A stretch of DNA of 64,000 nt, taken from positions 310,001 to 374,000 of the forward strand of contig CAWGDM010000001.1 in the NCBI GenBank assembly GCA_963821345.1, given 5' to 3'. The stretch comes from WHSW01 sp963821345 (GTDB lineage: Bacteria; Actinomycetota; Thermoleophilia; Solirubrobacterales; 70-9). A program made the position numbers and the translations under genes. Below, piece after piece: positions 20,103 to 31,400 of this stretch (position 1 is the stretch's first letter; every line of letters starts with the position of its first letter). The notes under the pieces are model-generated. The model made no database searches and was not told the origin of the DNA. It was given only the letters and a program-made list of their open reading frames with translations.

Positions 20103-22744
20103 GCGAACCACGCTGGATCTACCCGTTCGCGGAGGGCTCGGCCGAGATGCGGGAACTGCTCGGGAACAAGGGCGCCAACCTCGCCGAGATGACCCGGGTG
20201 CTGGGCGCCGACCGGGTCCCCGGCGGGTTCACGATCACCACCGCGGCATGCGTCGAGTACATGCGCACAGGGGAGTTCCCGGCCGGGCTCGAGGACGAGC
20301 TCACGGCCGCGGTCGCGAGGCTCGAACACGAGGAGGACCGCGGCTTCGGCGACGCCGAGGACCCGCTGCTGCTCTCGGTGCGCTCGGGCGCCCCGGTGTC
20401 GATGCCCGGGATGCTCGACACGATCCTCAACCTCGGGCTGACCGAGAAGGCCGTCACCGGGCTCGCCCGGCGCGGGGACGAGCGGTTCGCGCGCGACTCG
20501 CGCCGCCGCCTGCTGCAGATGTTCGGCGAGGTCGTCCGCGGCGTTCCCGCCGATCTCTACGAGCGCGAGCTGACCAGCCAGCGCCAGCGCGCCGGCGTCG
20601 CCAGCGACGGCGAACTCGACGCGGCCGCTCTGCGCCAGCTCGACGACCGCTTCGCCTCGGCCTATCGCGAGCACACCGGCGAGCGCTTCCCGGAGGACCC
20701 GCACGAGCAGCTGCTGCTGTCGGTCCGCGCCGTGTTCGACTCCTGGGGCAACGAGCGGGCGGCAACCTACCGCCACCTGAACGGGATCCCCGACGACCTC
20801 GGGACCGCGGTCACCGTGCAGCGGATGGTGTTCGGAAACCTCGGCGATCAGTCCGGCGCCGGGGTCGCCTTCAGCCGCGACCCGACGGACGGCGATCCAA
20901 ATCCCGACGGCGACTTCCTCACCAACGCGCAGGGCGAGGACGTCGTCGCCGGGGTCCGCAACACGGAGACGCTTGACGGGCTCGCGGCGAGGATGCCGGA
21001 CGTGCACGCCGAGCTGGTCGACGCCCTCGCCCGGCTGGAACGCCACTACGGCGACATCCAGGACGTCGAGTACACGGTCGAGGACGGTCGCCTGTTCATC
21101 CTCCAGACCCGTTCGGCGAAACGCCACGCGCTGGCGGCGGTGCGCTTCGCGGTCGATGCGGTCGCCGAGGGGATGCTCGACCGCGAGCAGGCCCTGCGGA
21201 CGATCGACCCCGGGACGGTCGGGGCGCTGCTGCACCGCTCCTTCGACCCGGCGGCGAAGTTCACCGAGCTGACCCGCGGCGTCGGCGCCTCTCCCGGAGC
21301 CGCGAAGGGAGGGATCGTCTTCAGCCCGCAGGCGGCCGAGGAGCGGGCGGCGGCCGGCGAGGATGTGATCCTCGTGCGGCCGTTCACCTCGGCCGACGAC
21401 GTCGGCGGCTTCGACGCCGCCCGCGGCATCCTCACCGCCCAGGGCGGCAAGTCCTCGCACGCGGCGATCGTCGCCCGTGGGATGGGGCGCCCGTGCGTGT
21501 GCGGCGCCTCGGAGCTGCGCTTCGAGGACGATGCGGTGCGGATCGGCGAGCTGACCCTGCACGCCGGCGACGCGATCGCGATCGACGGCACCACCGGCAC
21601 CGTCACCGCCGACGACGTCGCCCTGGTCGAGCCTCAGCTCGGCGAGGCCTTCACCACGGTGCTCGGCTGGGCGGACGAGTTCCGGCGTCTCGGGGTCAGG
21701 GCGAACGCCGACACGGGTCCGGACGCCGCCCGCGCCCGCGAGCTCGGCGCCGAGGGCGTCGGCCTCTGTCGCACCGAGCACATGTTCTTCGGCGACGACC
21801 GCGAGCGGCTGGTCCGCGAGATGTTCATCGCCGCCGAGCTCGAGCGCCGCGGCGAGGGTCGCGGCGAGGAGCTCGGCGATGCCCTGCGTCGCCTCGGCGA
21901 GCTGCAGCGCGGCGACTTCGCCGAGATCCTGCGGGCGATGAACGGGCTTCCGGTAACCATCCGGCTGCTCGATCCGCCGCTGCACGAGTTCATCGATCCG
22001 CGCGCGTTCGAGCGCGATCTCGACGCGGCGCAGGATCGCGGCGACGAAGCGGCCGCCGAACGCGCCCGCCGCCAGCTCGAGGTCGCCGCCGAGCTCGAGG
22101 AGGTCAACCCGATGCTCGGCACCCGCGGTGTGCGGCTCGGGCTGATGATCGAGTCGCTGTATGCGATGCAGGTGCGCGCGGTGGTCGAGGCCACCGAGCG
22201 CAACCGCAGCGAGGGCCTCGATCCGCGGCCCGAGATCATGATTCCCCTGGTCGCCGTCGACGCCGAGCTCGCCGCGGCGCGGGCGCTGGTCGAGGGTGCG
22301 ATCGTCGAGGCCGGCGGCGACCCGGCCGCGATCCCGATCGGGACGATGATCGAGCTCCCGCGCGCCTGCCTGGTCGCCGGCGAGCTCGCCGAGCGGGCGG
22401 AGTTCTTCTCCTTCGGCACCAACGACCTCACCCAGACGACCCTCGGGCTGTCGCGCGACGACGCCGAGGGCGGCTTCCTGCCGACCTACCTCTCGCGGGG
22501 GATCCTGCCGGCGAGCCCGTTCGAGACGATCGACACCGCCGGGGTCGGCGAGCTCGTCCGGATCGCGGCCGAGCGCGGCCGCGCCGCCCGGCCCGGAATC
22601 GTGCTCGGGATCTGCGGGGAACACGGCGGCGATCCGGCGAGCGTGCGGTTCTTCGACGCCGCCGGGCTCGACTACGTCAGCTGCTCGCCGTTCCGGGTCC
22701 CGGTGGCGCGGATCGCCGCTGCGCTGGCGGCGCTCGACCGCTGA
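20099..22744 (+). CDS. ppdK: pyruvate, phosphate dikinase
   Basis: An 881-residue PPDK that interconverts pyruvate, ATP and Pi with PEP, AMP and PPi. Order of domains: ATP-grasp nucleotide domain (YPFAEGSAEMRELLGNKGANLAEM; PVSMPGMLDTILNLGL; MVFGNLGDQSGAGVAFSRDP), phospho-histidine domain with His454 in GGKSSHAAIVARGMGRPCVCG, and PEP-binding TIM barrel with CRTEHMFF, NPMLGTRGVRLG, FSFGTNDLTQTTLGLSRDD and catalytic Cys839 in GICGEHGGD. TTG at 20099 is preferred because the protein then starts SEPRWIYPFAEG, as relatives do. The gene is intact. Linkage to hydrogenase and to PFOR suggests use in gluconeogenic or PPi-linked pyruvate metabolism. Confidence 0.95.
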   Translation: MSEPRWIYPFAEGSAEMRELLGNKGANLAEMTRVLGADRVPGGFTITTAACVEYMRTGEFPAGLEDELTAAVARLEHEEDRGFGDAEDPLLLSVRSGAPVSMPGMLDTILNLGLTEKAVTGLARRGDERFARDSRRRLLQMFGEVVRGVPADLYERELTSQRQRAGVASDGELDAAALRQLDDRFASAYREHTGERFPEDPHEQLLLSVRAVFDSWGNERAATYRHLNGIPDDLGTAVTVQRMVFGNLGDQSGAGVAFSRDPTDGDPNPDGDFLTNAQGEDVVAGVRNTETLDGLAARMPDVHAELVDALARLERHYGDIQDVEYTVEDGRLFILQTRSAKRHALAAVRFAVDAVAEGMLDREQALRTIDPGTVGALLHRSFDPAAKFTELTRGVGASPGAAKGGIVFSPQAAEERAAAGEDVILVRPFTSADDVGGFDAARGILTAQGGKSSHAAIVARGMGRPCVCGASELRFEDDAVRIGELTLHAGDAIAIDGTTGTVTADDVALVEPQLGEAFTTVLGWADEFRRLGVRANADTGPDAARARELGAEGVGLCRTEHMFFGDDRERLVREMFIAAELERRGEGRGEELGDALRRLGELQRGDFAEILRAMNGLPVTIRLLDPPLHEFIDPRAFERDLDAAQDRGDEAAAERARRQLEVAAELEEVNPMLGTRGVRLGLMIESLYAMQVRAVVEATERNRSEGLDPRPEIMIPLVAVDAELAAARALVEGAIVEAGGDPAAIPIGTMIELPRACLVAGELAERAEFFSFGTNDLTQTTLGLSRDDAEGGFLPTYLSRGILPASPFETIDTAGVGELVRIAAERGRAARPGIVLGICGEHGGDPASVRFFDAAGLDYVSCSPFRVPVARIAAALAALDR

Positions 22745-22750
22745 GCGCGC

Positions 22751-24184
22751 TCAGGACTCCGCGGCGAGCAGCTCCTGGCTCAGCTTCAGATACTGGATCA
22801 GGTGGCGCGAGCCGAGGAAGTGCGAGATCACCCACTCGCGCGCCGCGACGCCGATCTGGGCGGCCCGGTCCGGATCGGCGAGCAGCCAGCCGCAGGCGGC
22901 GGCGAACGCGTCGAGGTCGGTCGGATCGGCAAGCAGCAGGCCGGTCACCCCGTCGATGATCTGGTCCTGGATCCCGCCGGCCCGGCTGGCGACCATCGGC
23001 CGCGCCTTCCACATCGCCTCGGCGACCGTGAGTCCGAAGCCCTCGGCGAGGCTCTTCTGGACGACGATCGTCGAGCGCCTCTGGACCGCGTTGACGATCG
23101 CCGCGTTCTCCTCGACGTCGTCCATCGGCAGGCAGGCGAGGTGGACCCGGGCCCGGACCTCCGGAGCGAGGCCCTGGCGCAGCTCGCGAACCGTGGCCAG
23201 CACCTCGGCTCCCTCGGGGTCATCGGAGACGGCGGCGACGCTGGGCCCGGCCAGCAGCAGCTCGGCGTCGAGCTCATCGGCGTGGGTCGCGAAGGCCTCG
23301 ACGATGCCGGCCGGATCCTTGAGCCGGTCCCAGCGCGAAACCTGGGAGATCAGCGCCACGGCGGGATCGATCGGCACGTCCTGGTCGATCTCGGATGCGC
23401 GAACCACCCGCGCCGGCGAGCCGTCACCGCGAGCGAACGATGGGGTGGCGGGCCCCGACCCGGACGGCGCCAGCCCCGTCACTTCCAGGATCGCGGCGAC
23501 CACATCCGGCCCCAGCTCCTGGTTTTTGGGCGAGAAGACGTCGATCGACGGCGGTATCACCCTGATCCGCTCGGGCGGCAGTCCCTCCCACGCGAACTCG
23601 AGCCGCGAGAAGACGAAGGCGTTCGCCTGCGTGATGTACGGGGTGAGGAAGCGCCACGCGGATCGAACCGTGTCGTTGGGTTGGTCGACGCCGACGTGAC
23701 AGCGCCAGACGACGATCGCGCCCGCCTCGGCCAGGGACCCGACCAGGCCCGCGGTCTGCGGGTCGTGGCAGAAGACGATGTCACCGGGGCTGACCAGCTC
23801 CGCGAGCTCGGCGGCGCTCGGGGCGAGGGTCGCCTCGTACAGCTCGCGCGCCGCGCCGTCGGACACCGTGCCGTCTCCCGCCCAGCCGTGGAGGTTGTTG
23901 TGAATCCGCTTGGTCAGCCGGAAGAACTCCGTGTTGCCCTCGATCACCACCCAGCGGGCGTCGACGCCGGTTCCCCGTGCGTAAGCGAGCAGGGACTGGA
24001 GCAGCTCGACCACCCCGCCGCCCCTGGCGGTCGAGTTGACGTGCCAGACGACCCGTCCCGCCAGCAGCTCGCGGCCGCTCGCGGCCGCCTCCTCGATCTC
24101 CGTGTAGCCGTCGCCGAGCAGGTCGCGGAAGCGCTCGTAGGAGTAGACCCCGACCGGAACCTCGGTGAGCGCCTTCGCGGTCAT
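22751..24184 (-). CDS. GT4 glycosyltransferase, trehalose synthase (TreT)-like
   Basis: A 477-residue retaining GT-B enzyme. The N-terminal part (VVWHVNSTARGGGVVELLQSL, WVVIEGNTEFFRLTKRIHN, DIVFCHDPQTAGLV) closely follows TreT, which joins NDP-glucose and glucose. The C-terminal nucleotide-sugar domain shows ISQVSRWDRLKDPAGIVEAF and the EX7E region KSLAEGFGLTVAEAMWKARP. An unusual Ser/Gly/Pro-rich insertion of about 40 residues (GLAPSGSGPATPSFARGDGS) sits after the IPPSIDVFSPKN stretch. ATG at 24184 overlaps the stop of the alkyl-DHAP synthase-like gene by 4 nt, so the two are translationally coupled. A role in sugar decoration of an ether lipid is inferred only from this position. Trehalose synthesis is the alternative. 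Confidence 0.8.
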   Translation of the reverse strand: MTAKALTEVPVGVYSYERFRDLLGDGYTEIEEAAASGRELLAGRVVWHVNSTARGGGVVELLQSLLAYARGTGVDARWVVIEGNTEFFRLTKRIHNNLHGWAGDGTVSDGAARELYEATLAPSAAELAELVSPGDIVFCHDPQTAGLVGSLAEAGAIVVWRCHVGVDQPNDTVRSAWRFLTPYITQANAFVFSRLEFAWEGLPPERIRVIPPSIDVFSPKNQELGPDVVAAILEVTGLAPSGSGPATPSFARGDGSPARVVRASEIDQDVPIDPAVALISQVSRWDRLKDPAGIVEAFATHADELDAELLLAGPSVAAVSDDPEGAEVLATVRELRQGLAPEVRARVHLACLPMDDVEENAAIVNAVQRRSTIVVQKSLAEGFGLTVAEAMWKARPMVASRAGGIQDQIIDGVTGLLLADPTDLDAFAAACGWLLADPDRAAQIGVAAREWVISHFLGSRHLIQYLKLSQELLAAES

Positions 24185-25885
24185 TCGCCGGCCTCGGGGT
24201 CGATCAGCACGCCGGGATTGAGCACGCCCTGTGGGTCGAGGGCGGCCTTCGCCGCCCGCAGCGCCTGGGCAAACGGCTGCGGACGCTGGCGGTCGTACCA
24301 GGGGCGATGCTCGCGGCCGACCGCGTGGTGGTGGGTGATCGTGCCGCCGCCGGCGATCAGGGCCTCGGAGGCCGCCGCCTTGATCTCGGCCCACTGCTCG
24401 ACCTCGCTGCCGCGTCGTGCCGGGGCGAGGACGGTGAAGTAGGGCGCCGGGCCGTCGGGATAGACGTGGGTGAACCGGCACATCACCTTCGGCGCCGCGT
24501 CGCCGTCGGCGATCGGGCCGCACGCCTCGGCGACTGCCCGCCTCGTCGCCTCGGTCACGGTCGCGTGGAAGTCGGCGAACCGGTCCCAGGTGATCGCGGT
24601 CTCGAAGGTGTCGGAGAGCACACCGACGGCGACGAACGTGTCGCGCAGGTACGGCGCCGCGAGGAAGGCGTGGCGCCAGGCGCCAACCGAGTCGCCTCCC
24701 CCGCCCCCACTGTCACCGTCACTGGGCGCCCGCTTTCCGCGGACCTCACCGGGCTCGCCGCCGTGGTCGCGGACCAGCTCGAGCGCGAGTCGCATCGGCT
24801 CGTCGACCGGCAGGTGGGCGCGACTCGAAGCCAAGGACCAGCGTCGCCCGGCCGCGCTCGTCGGCGTGGGTGACCTGCGACTCGGTCTCGTCGAGCAGGC
24901 GGCAGTTGGCGGGGTTGAGCCCGGACTGCGCCAGCGCCCGCACCGCCTCGGCCCCGGCGGCGAACGACTCGAACGCGACCCCGCACGAGAGCTTGTGTTC
25001 GGGGCGCTCGTGCACCCGCACCCAGGCCTCGGTGATCAGGCCGAGGATGCCCTCGGAGCCGATCAGCATCCGGTCGGGGCTCGGCCCGGCGCCGGAGCCG
25101 GGCAGGCGCCGGCTCTGCCAGGTTCCGGCCGGGGTGATCGCGCGGACCGACTCGACCAGGTCGTCGATGTGGGTCCAGACGGTGGCGAAGTGGCCTCCGG
25201 CCCGGGTGGCGATCCAGCCGCCGAGGGTCGAGTACTCGAACGACTGCGGGAAGTGGCGCAGGGTGAGCCCGTGCTCGGCCAGCTGCTCGTTGAGCGAGGG
25301 GCCCAGGGTCCCCGCCTGGATTCGCGCCGCGCGCGAGACCGGGTCGACCTCGAGCACCCGGTTGAGCGCGCCGAGGTCGATGGTCACCGCGCCCGCGTAC
25401 GCATCGCCGACGTCGGGCTCCACCCCGCCGACGACGCTGGTGCCGCCGCCGTAGGGGATCGCGGCGGCGCCGGCCTCTGCGCACCAGCCGAGCACCGCCT
25501 CGACCTCGGCTTCGTCGCGCGGATGGGCCACCAGGTCCGGAGGATGGTCGATCGCGCCGCGGAAGCCGAGCACCGCGTCGGTGTAGGACTTGCCGAGCGC
25601 GTGCGAGACGCGCTCGCGGTGGTCGGAGGTGACGATCCCGGCGAGCGAGGCCGGCGGCGCCAGCCTCGGGTCCGGCAGCTCGATCTCATCCAGCGGGACC
25701 GGCCGCTCGGCCTCGCCGCCGAAGCCGAGCCGCTCGCGGATGTCGGCCGCGGCGGCGCGCAGGTCGGCGGCCGAGGGCTGCTGGTCCTCGTAGCCCCAGC
25801 CCCAGTGCTTTCGCATCCGCGGGCGCTCGCCCGACTCCGCGCCGCGCTTGCTCAGCGACGGGGGCATTCGCAGCTTGTCGGCCAC
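24181..25885 (-). CDS. FAD-linked oxidase, alkyl-dihydroxyacetonephosphate synthase-like (one frameshift)
   Basis: A flavoprotein of about 568 residues in the FAD_binding_4 family, most like alkylglycerone-phosphate synthase (AGPS). The FAD part shows IPYGGGTSVVGGVEPD, HFPQSFEYSTLGGWIATRAG and LIGSEGILGLITEAWVRVHE. The cap ends with GGGTITHHHAVGREHRPWY, the triple-histidine motif characteristic of AGPS, and then the LDPQGVLNPGVL tail. AGPS swaps the acyl chain of acyl-DHAP for a fatty alcohol to form the ether bond of ether lipids. One frameshift lies near 24833 (between TLVLGFES and RAHLPVDEPMRLAL). GTG at 25885 starts 10 nt after the fatty acyl-CoA reductase stop. D-lactate or glycolate oxidase is the alternative, but the HHH context favours AGPS. 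Confidence 0.82.
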
Positions 25886-25895
25886 GCGGCCGTCC

Positions 25896-28027
25896 CTACC
25901 AGTGCATCCCGCGCATCAGGTTGGCGAACAGCACCTGCTGGCTGTTGGCCTGCTCGTCGGTGGTCTGCTGCGTCGGCGCAGCGGGGTCCTTCTTCTCGCC
26001 CTTGGCCGCGCTCGAGTCCGGGAACAGGTGGTAGGCGGTGTTGAGGATGTAGTCGATCGACTTCGGGTTGAGCGCGTAGAGGATCTGGCCGAGCGTCCCC
26101 ATCGGCGTCGCGATCCGCTTCGGCTTGTGGATGATCGCCTCGCAGATCATGTCCGCCGCCTCCTCGGGCGTGATCGTCGGGAAGCGGTCGTACATCTTCG
26201 TCGGCGCGATCATCGGCGTCCGCACGAGCGGCATGTTGATCGTCGTGATGTGGACCCCGTCGTCGATGATCTCCGAGGCGATGCAGCGGCTGAACGCGTC
26301 GAGCGCCGACTTCGAGGCGACGTAGGACGAGAACCGCGGCATGTTGGTCTGCACGCCGATCGAGCTGACGTTGACGAGCTGCCCGGACTTGCGCTCGCGC
26401 ATCACCGGCAGCAGCTTGAGGATCAGCCGCACGGCGCCCAGGTAGTTGAGCTGGATCGTCCGCTCGAAGTCGTGCGGGCGGTCGTAGGAGAGCGCGATCG
26501 AGCGCCGGATCGAGCGGCCCGCGTTGTTGACCAGGACGTCGACGTGGCCGTGCTGTTCGAGCACCTCGTCGGCCATCCGGTCGATGTCGTCGAAGTCCGA
26601 GAGGTCGCACTGGTGGACGTAGGCGACCCCGCCGCCGGCGAGGATCTGGTCGCGGGTCAGCTCGAGCTTCTCGGGCGTGCGGGCGACCAGCAGCACGGTG
26701 CCGCCGGCGTCGGCGATCTTCAGCGCCGCCGACTTGCCGATCCCGGAGGAAGCGCCGGTGACCATGATGATCCGCCCGCGGACCGCCGCCTCCAGGCGAC
26801 GCGTTGCCGACGACGTTGCGCCCGAAGCGCAGGAACTCGTCTGGGACCTGCTGTTCGAGGATCTGGGCGAGGCCACCGACCAGGCCGAGGCGCCCGCGGG
26901 CGGCCCCGAGCAGGGTCTTGTCGCGGAACAGGTCGGGGTCGAGGTGGCGCTCCCAGTAGTCCCAGAGCTTGCCCGCGTAGGCCTCGAGCGGCGGGACCGA
27001 GATCCCGGTGCCCTCCAGGGCGGCCTCGGTCTGGCGCGAGTCGAAGTGGGTCGGGTAGTTGACGTAGACGAGGACCGAGCGCGGGATCCCGAAGTCGGCG
27101 AGGACGCGGTCGAGGACCGTGTCGGAGAGCGGGGTCGCGGTCATCCCCACCTTGATCAGCGGCTCGAGCGCCTCGATCGCGCCCGCGGGCAGCCGGACCG
27201 AGGACTGCGGCGCGTGGGCGGCCCGGGCGAAGATGTCGATCACCTCGCCGGCGGTGCGCGGGTGCGGGTCGGTTAGGTGGAAGGCGCGCCCGTCGAGATC
27301 GTCGAGGTGGGCGATGTGGTCCATCGCCTTGACGACGAAGTCGACCGGGACGATGTTGATCTCGCGGCCCTCGACCCCGGGCATCGGCAGCCACTGGGGC
27401 ATCGCGCCGCGAATCCGGCGGATCAGCTTGAAGAAGTAGTAGGGCCCGTCGACCTTGTCCATCTCGCCGGTCTCGGAGTTGCCGACCACGATCCCCGGGC
27501 GGTAGACGCGCCACGGCCGCGCGAGCTCGTTGCGGACCACGCCCTCGGACTCGTGCTTGGTCTGGAAGTACGGGTGGTTGTCGACCTCCTGGGCCTCCTC
27601 GAACATGTCCTCGCGCCAGGTGCCCTTGTAGAGGCCGGCGGCGGCGATCGAGCTGACCATGTGCACGCGGCCGGCCTCGACCGCCTCGGCGAACTGGACC
27701 ATGTGACGGGTGCCCTCGACGTTGGCGACCCGCTGGGTCTCGGCGTTGGCGGTCATGTCGTAGATCGCCGCCAGGTGGAAGAGGTGGTCGACGTTGCCGC
27801 GCAGTCGTCTTGATGTCGGCGTCCGAGACCCCGAGCCGCGACTCGGATAGATCGCCGACGATCGGCACGATCCGGTCCGGGTCGGCGCCCCAGCGATTGC
27901 GCAGCTCCTCCAGCCGGCCCTTGGAGCCTTCGCGGACGAGCACGTAGATCGTCCCCTCGCGCTCGAGCAGCAGCTCGACGAGGTTGCGGCCGATGAACCC
28001 GGTGGCTCCGGTTACGAAGTAGCTCAT
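25896..28027 (-). CDS. bifunctional fatty acyl-CoA reductase-type protein: extended SDR plus classical SDR (two frameshifts)
   Basis: Two reductase domains in one chain of about 710 residues, as in mycobacterial AcrA1 and Marinobacter-type fatty acyl-CoA reductases. The N-terminal NAD_binding_4 domain has FVTGATGFIGRNLVELLLE, HLAAIYDMTANAE, and YFQTKHESE as YxxxK. The C-terminal classical SDR has MVTGASSGIGKSAALKIAD, VLVNNAGRSIRR and YVASKSALDAFSRC. Such proteins reduce fatty acyl-CoA to aldehyde and alcohol with NADPH. Breaks occur near 27800 and near 26805, exactly where the two domains would otherwise appear as separate genes; both look like single-base errors. It is the first gene of an operon with the AGPS-like and GT4 genes. 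Confidence 0.85.
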
Positions 28028-28076
28028 TGACCCTCCTCGATCGATACTTGGGCAGCGCTGAGCCTACTATTGGCAG

Positions 28077-28382
28077 ATGGGTTTTGAGCTCGCTCCCGAC
28101 CCCGGAGACCGCGGCGAGCCCGACGTCAAGCTCGGGCGCACCGGCGGCTCGGCGGTCGGCGACCAGCGACTGGTCGAGCGCGGCGTCCAGGTTCTGGCCC
28201 GCGGCGCACTCGCCTGCCCCGAGTGCACGCTGCCGATCTCGCCCGCACCGCGGATCCGCCCAAGGGCGCCCCTTGCCTGCGGCTTCTGCGGCTTCGCCTC
28301 GGTCGCGATCGACTTCCTGCGCGAGGACGTGATCGACGTGCCCGCGAACGACGTGATCCTGGTCGCGCGCCTGAGCGACTAG
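28077..28382 (+). CDS. small zinc-ribbon-like protein
   Basis: A 101-residue protein with one Cys pair in ALACPECTLPI and a second in LACGFCGFAS. This makes a CxxC-x(20)-CxxC arrangement suited to one zinc ion. The N-terminal 45 residues are charged and probably disordered; the last 30 (AIDFLREDVIDVPANDVILVARL) are hydrophobic and beta-like. No known domain is recognised. It is divergent from the reductase gene by 49 bp and precedes kgd by 86 bp. Confidence 0.72.
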   Translation: MGFELAPDPGDRGEPDVKLGRTGGSAVGDQRLVERGVQVLARGALACPECTLPISPAPRIRPRAPLACGFCGFASVAIDFLREDVIDVPANDVILVARLSD

Positions 28383-28468
28383 CCCCGGGGTCCGAGCCCG
28401 GAAATCGCGGTTGCAGAGCGAGAAAACCGCCACGGCTTTCCCACCAACCTCATAGACTGGAATCAACG

Positions 28469-31400
28469 ATGCCGGATGGCGTAATCGACCTGCAGATGCC
28501 CGCGATGGGGGAGTCGGTGACCGAAGGCACGATCCTCGAGTGGCACGTCTCCGAGGGCGAGCAGGTCAACGAGGGCGACACGGTGGTCGAGGTCTCGACC
28601 GACAAGATCGACGCCGAGGTCCCCGCGCCCGCCTCCGGAGTGATCACGAAGCTGCTCGCGGCCGTCGACGACACGGTCGAGGTCGGCCAGGTCCTCGCGC
28701 AGATCGACCCCAACGGCGCCGCGGCCACCGGCAACGGCGCCTCCGCCGACAACCTGGTCACCGGCGGCGGGGAGAGCGATCAGGACCTCGGCGACGAGAC
28801 CGTCACCTCGGGCTCCGCCCAGCCGGGCGTACTGGAGAAGCCCCTGCCCTCGAGCGGCGAGACCGTGCAGCTGACGATGCCCGAGATGGGCGAGTCGGTT
28901 ACCGAGGGAACTGTGCTCGAGTGGCACGTGGCCGAGGGCGACCAGGTCGCCGAGGGCGACACCGTGATCGAGGTCTCGACCGACAAGGTCGACGCCGAGG
29001 TCCCGGCCCCGGTTGGCGGCACCGTGACCAGGCTGCTGGTCGCCGTCGACGACACCGTCCAGGTCGGCCAGGCCCTGGCCGAGCTGACAACCACCAACGT
29101 TCCGCCCGCCTCCTCGGCTTCGCCCGCGGGGGCGGCCGGGTCAGCCGAGGGACCGGCTCCGGGTGATTCGGCAACCACGGCGTCGCCCGCCGACGGCGGC
29201 AACGGGCGCGCGTCACCGGTCGCCCGCCGGATCGCCGCCGAGAAGGGCGTCGACATCGGCTCGCTGTCGGGCTCCGGTCCGGGCGGCAAGGTGGTCAAGG
29301 AGGACGTGCTCGCCGCCGCCGGCAACGGTGGCGCACCGGCCGCCGCGCCGGTCGCCGACGGCGAGGTGAAGCCGCTGCGCGGCCCGGCCGCGATGCTGGC
29401 CCAGGCGATGGAGGAGAGTCGCGAGGTGCCGACCGCGACCTCGTTCCGCACCCTGCCGGTCGACACGCTCGACGCCAAGCGCAAGGCGATCAACGGCGCG
29501 CTCAAGGAGCGCGGGATGAAGGTCTCGTTCACCCATCTGGTCGCCTGGGCGATCGTCGAGGCGACGAAGGAGTGGCCGGTGATGGGCCGCTCGTTCGAGC
29601 TGCGTGAGGGCAAGCCGAACGTGATCGAGCACTCGCAGGTCAACCTGGGGATCGCGGTCGACGTCGAGCGCAAGGGCGGGCGCAGCCTGATGGTGCCGGC
29701 GATCAAGGGCGCCGAGGGCCTCGACTTCGCGGCCTTCCATTCGTCCTACGAGGACCTGATCACGAAGACGCGCGAGAACAAGCTGACCGCCGACGACTTC
29801 AAGGGGACGACGATCTCGCTGACCAACCCGGGCGGGCTCGGCACCGTCGCCTCGGTGCCGCGGCTGATGAAGGGCCAGGGGACGATCATCGCCACCGGCT
29901 CGATCGCCTACCCGGTCGAGTGGGCCCACGCCCCGGCCGAGAAGATCAAGGCGCTGGGGATCTCGAAGGTGATGACGATGACGTCCACCTACGACCACCG
30001 GGTGATCCAGGGGGCTGAGTCGGGATCGTTCCTGCGCCGGATCGATGAGCTGCTTCAAGGCGAGGACGGCTTCTACGAGGGCGTCGCCGAGTCGCTCCAG
30101 ATCCCGGTCAACCTGGTCACCACGGCTCATCCGGCGTCGGCATCGGCGCCGCCGCTGACCGCCGGCGGTGCGCCCTCACCGGCCGCCGCCGTCGGGGCCG
30201 AGCCCGACCGCGAGATCCTGCAGGCGGTGCAGGCGGCGACCTCGCTGCTCAAGGCCTACCGCACCCACGGCCACCTGGCGGCGAACGTCAACCCGCTCGG
30301 CGGCGAGCCGAAGGGCGACCCGGCGCTGGAGCCCGAGAACCTCAACCTGACGCCGGAGCTGATGTCGCAGATCCCGGCCTCGATCCTGCGGATCGGCGTC
30401 GACGGCGAGACGCTGCTCGACGCGCTGCCGCGGATGCGCGACGCCTACTGCTCGACGATCGCGTACCAGATCGAGCACCTCGCATCGCACCAGCAGCGGA
30501 TGTGGCTGCGGGAGATGATCGAGACCGGCTGGCACCGTTCGGGGCTGGGCGCCGACGAGAAGCGGTCGCTGCTCTCGCGGCTGATCGAGGTGTTCCAGTT
30601 CGAGCGCTTCCTGCAGAAGGCCTACCTGGGGCAGAAGATGTTCTCGATCGAGGGGCTCGACGTGACCGTCCCGATGCTCGACGAGGTCGCCACCCTGGCG
30701 CGCCAGAACGGCGCCGAGGAGGTCGTGATCGGGATGGCCCACCGAGGACGGCTCGCCGTCCTCGCCCACAACCTGGGCCGCTCGGTGGAGTCGATCCTGG
30801 CGGAGTTCGAGGGCGCCAAGGCGCTCGACCGGGTGAAGGCGATCACCGCGATGCCGCACTCCGGCACCGGCGACGTCAAGTACCACCACGGCGCCGAGGG
30901 CCTGTTCGTGACCCGCGACGACGAGCAGGTGAAGGTGCGCCTGTACCCGAACCCGAGCCACCTCGAGTTCGTCAACCCGGTGGTCACCGGGGGCGCCCGC
31001 GCCGGCCAGACCGAGCACTCTGGACCGAAGCTGCACCACAACCCGCATGTCGCGGTGCCCGTCCTGCTCCACGGCGACGCCGCCTTCCCCGGCCAGGGCG
31101 TGGTCTCGGAGACGCTCAACCTGCAGTCGCTTGCCGGTTACTCGACCGGCGGCACGATCCATCTGATCACCGACAACCAGGTCGGTTTCACCACCGACCC
31201 GCAGGACGACCGCTCGACCCCCTACGCCGGCGACATGGCGAAGGGCTTCAACTGCCCGATCATCCACGTCAACGCCGACGACATCGAGGCCTGCATCGGC
31301 GCCGTGCGCCTGGCGATGGCCTACCGCGAGCAGTGGGGCCGCGACGTGGTCATCGACCTGATCGGCTACCGGCGCTACGGTCACAACGAGACCGACGAGC

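Noticed and set aside
19574..22624. A 1016-codon minus-strand frame opposite ppdK.
   Set aside because: It is the antisense shadow of a high-G+C gene with clear PPDK motifs. It has no recognisable domain of its own.
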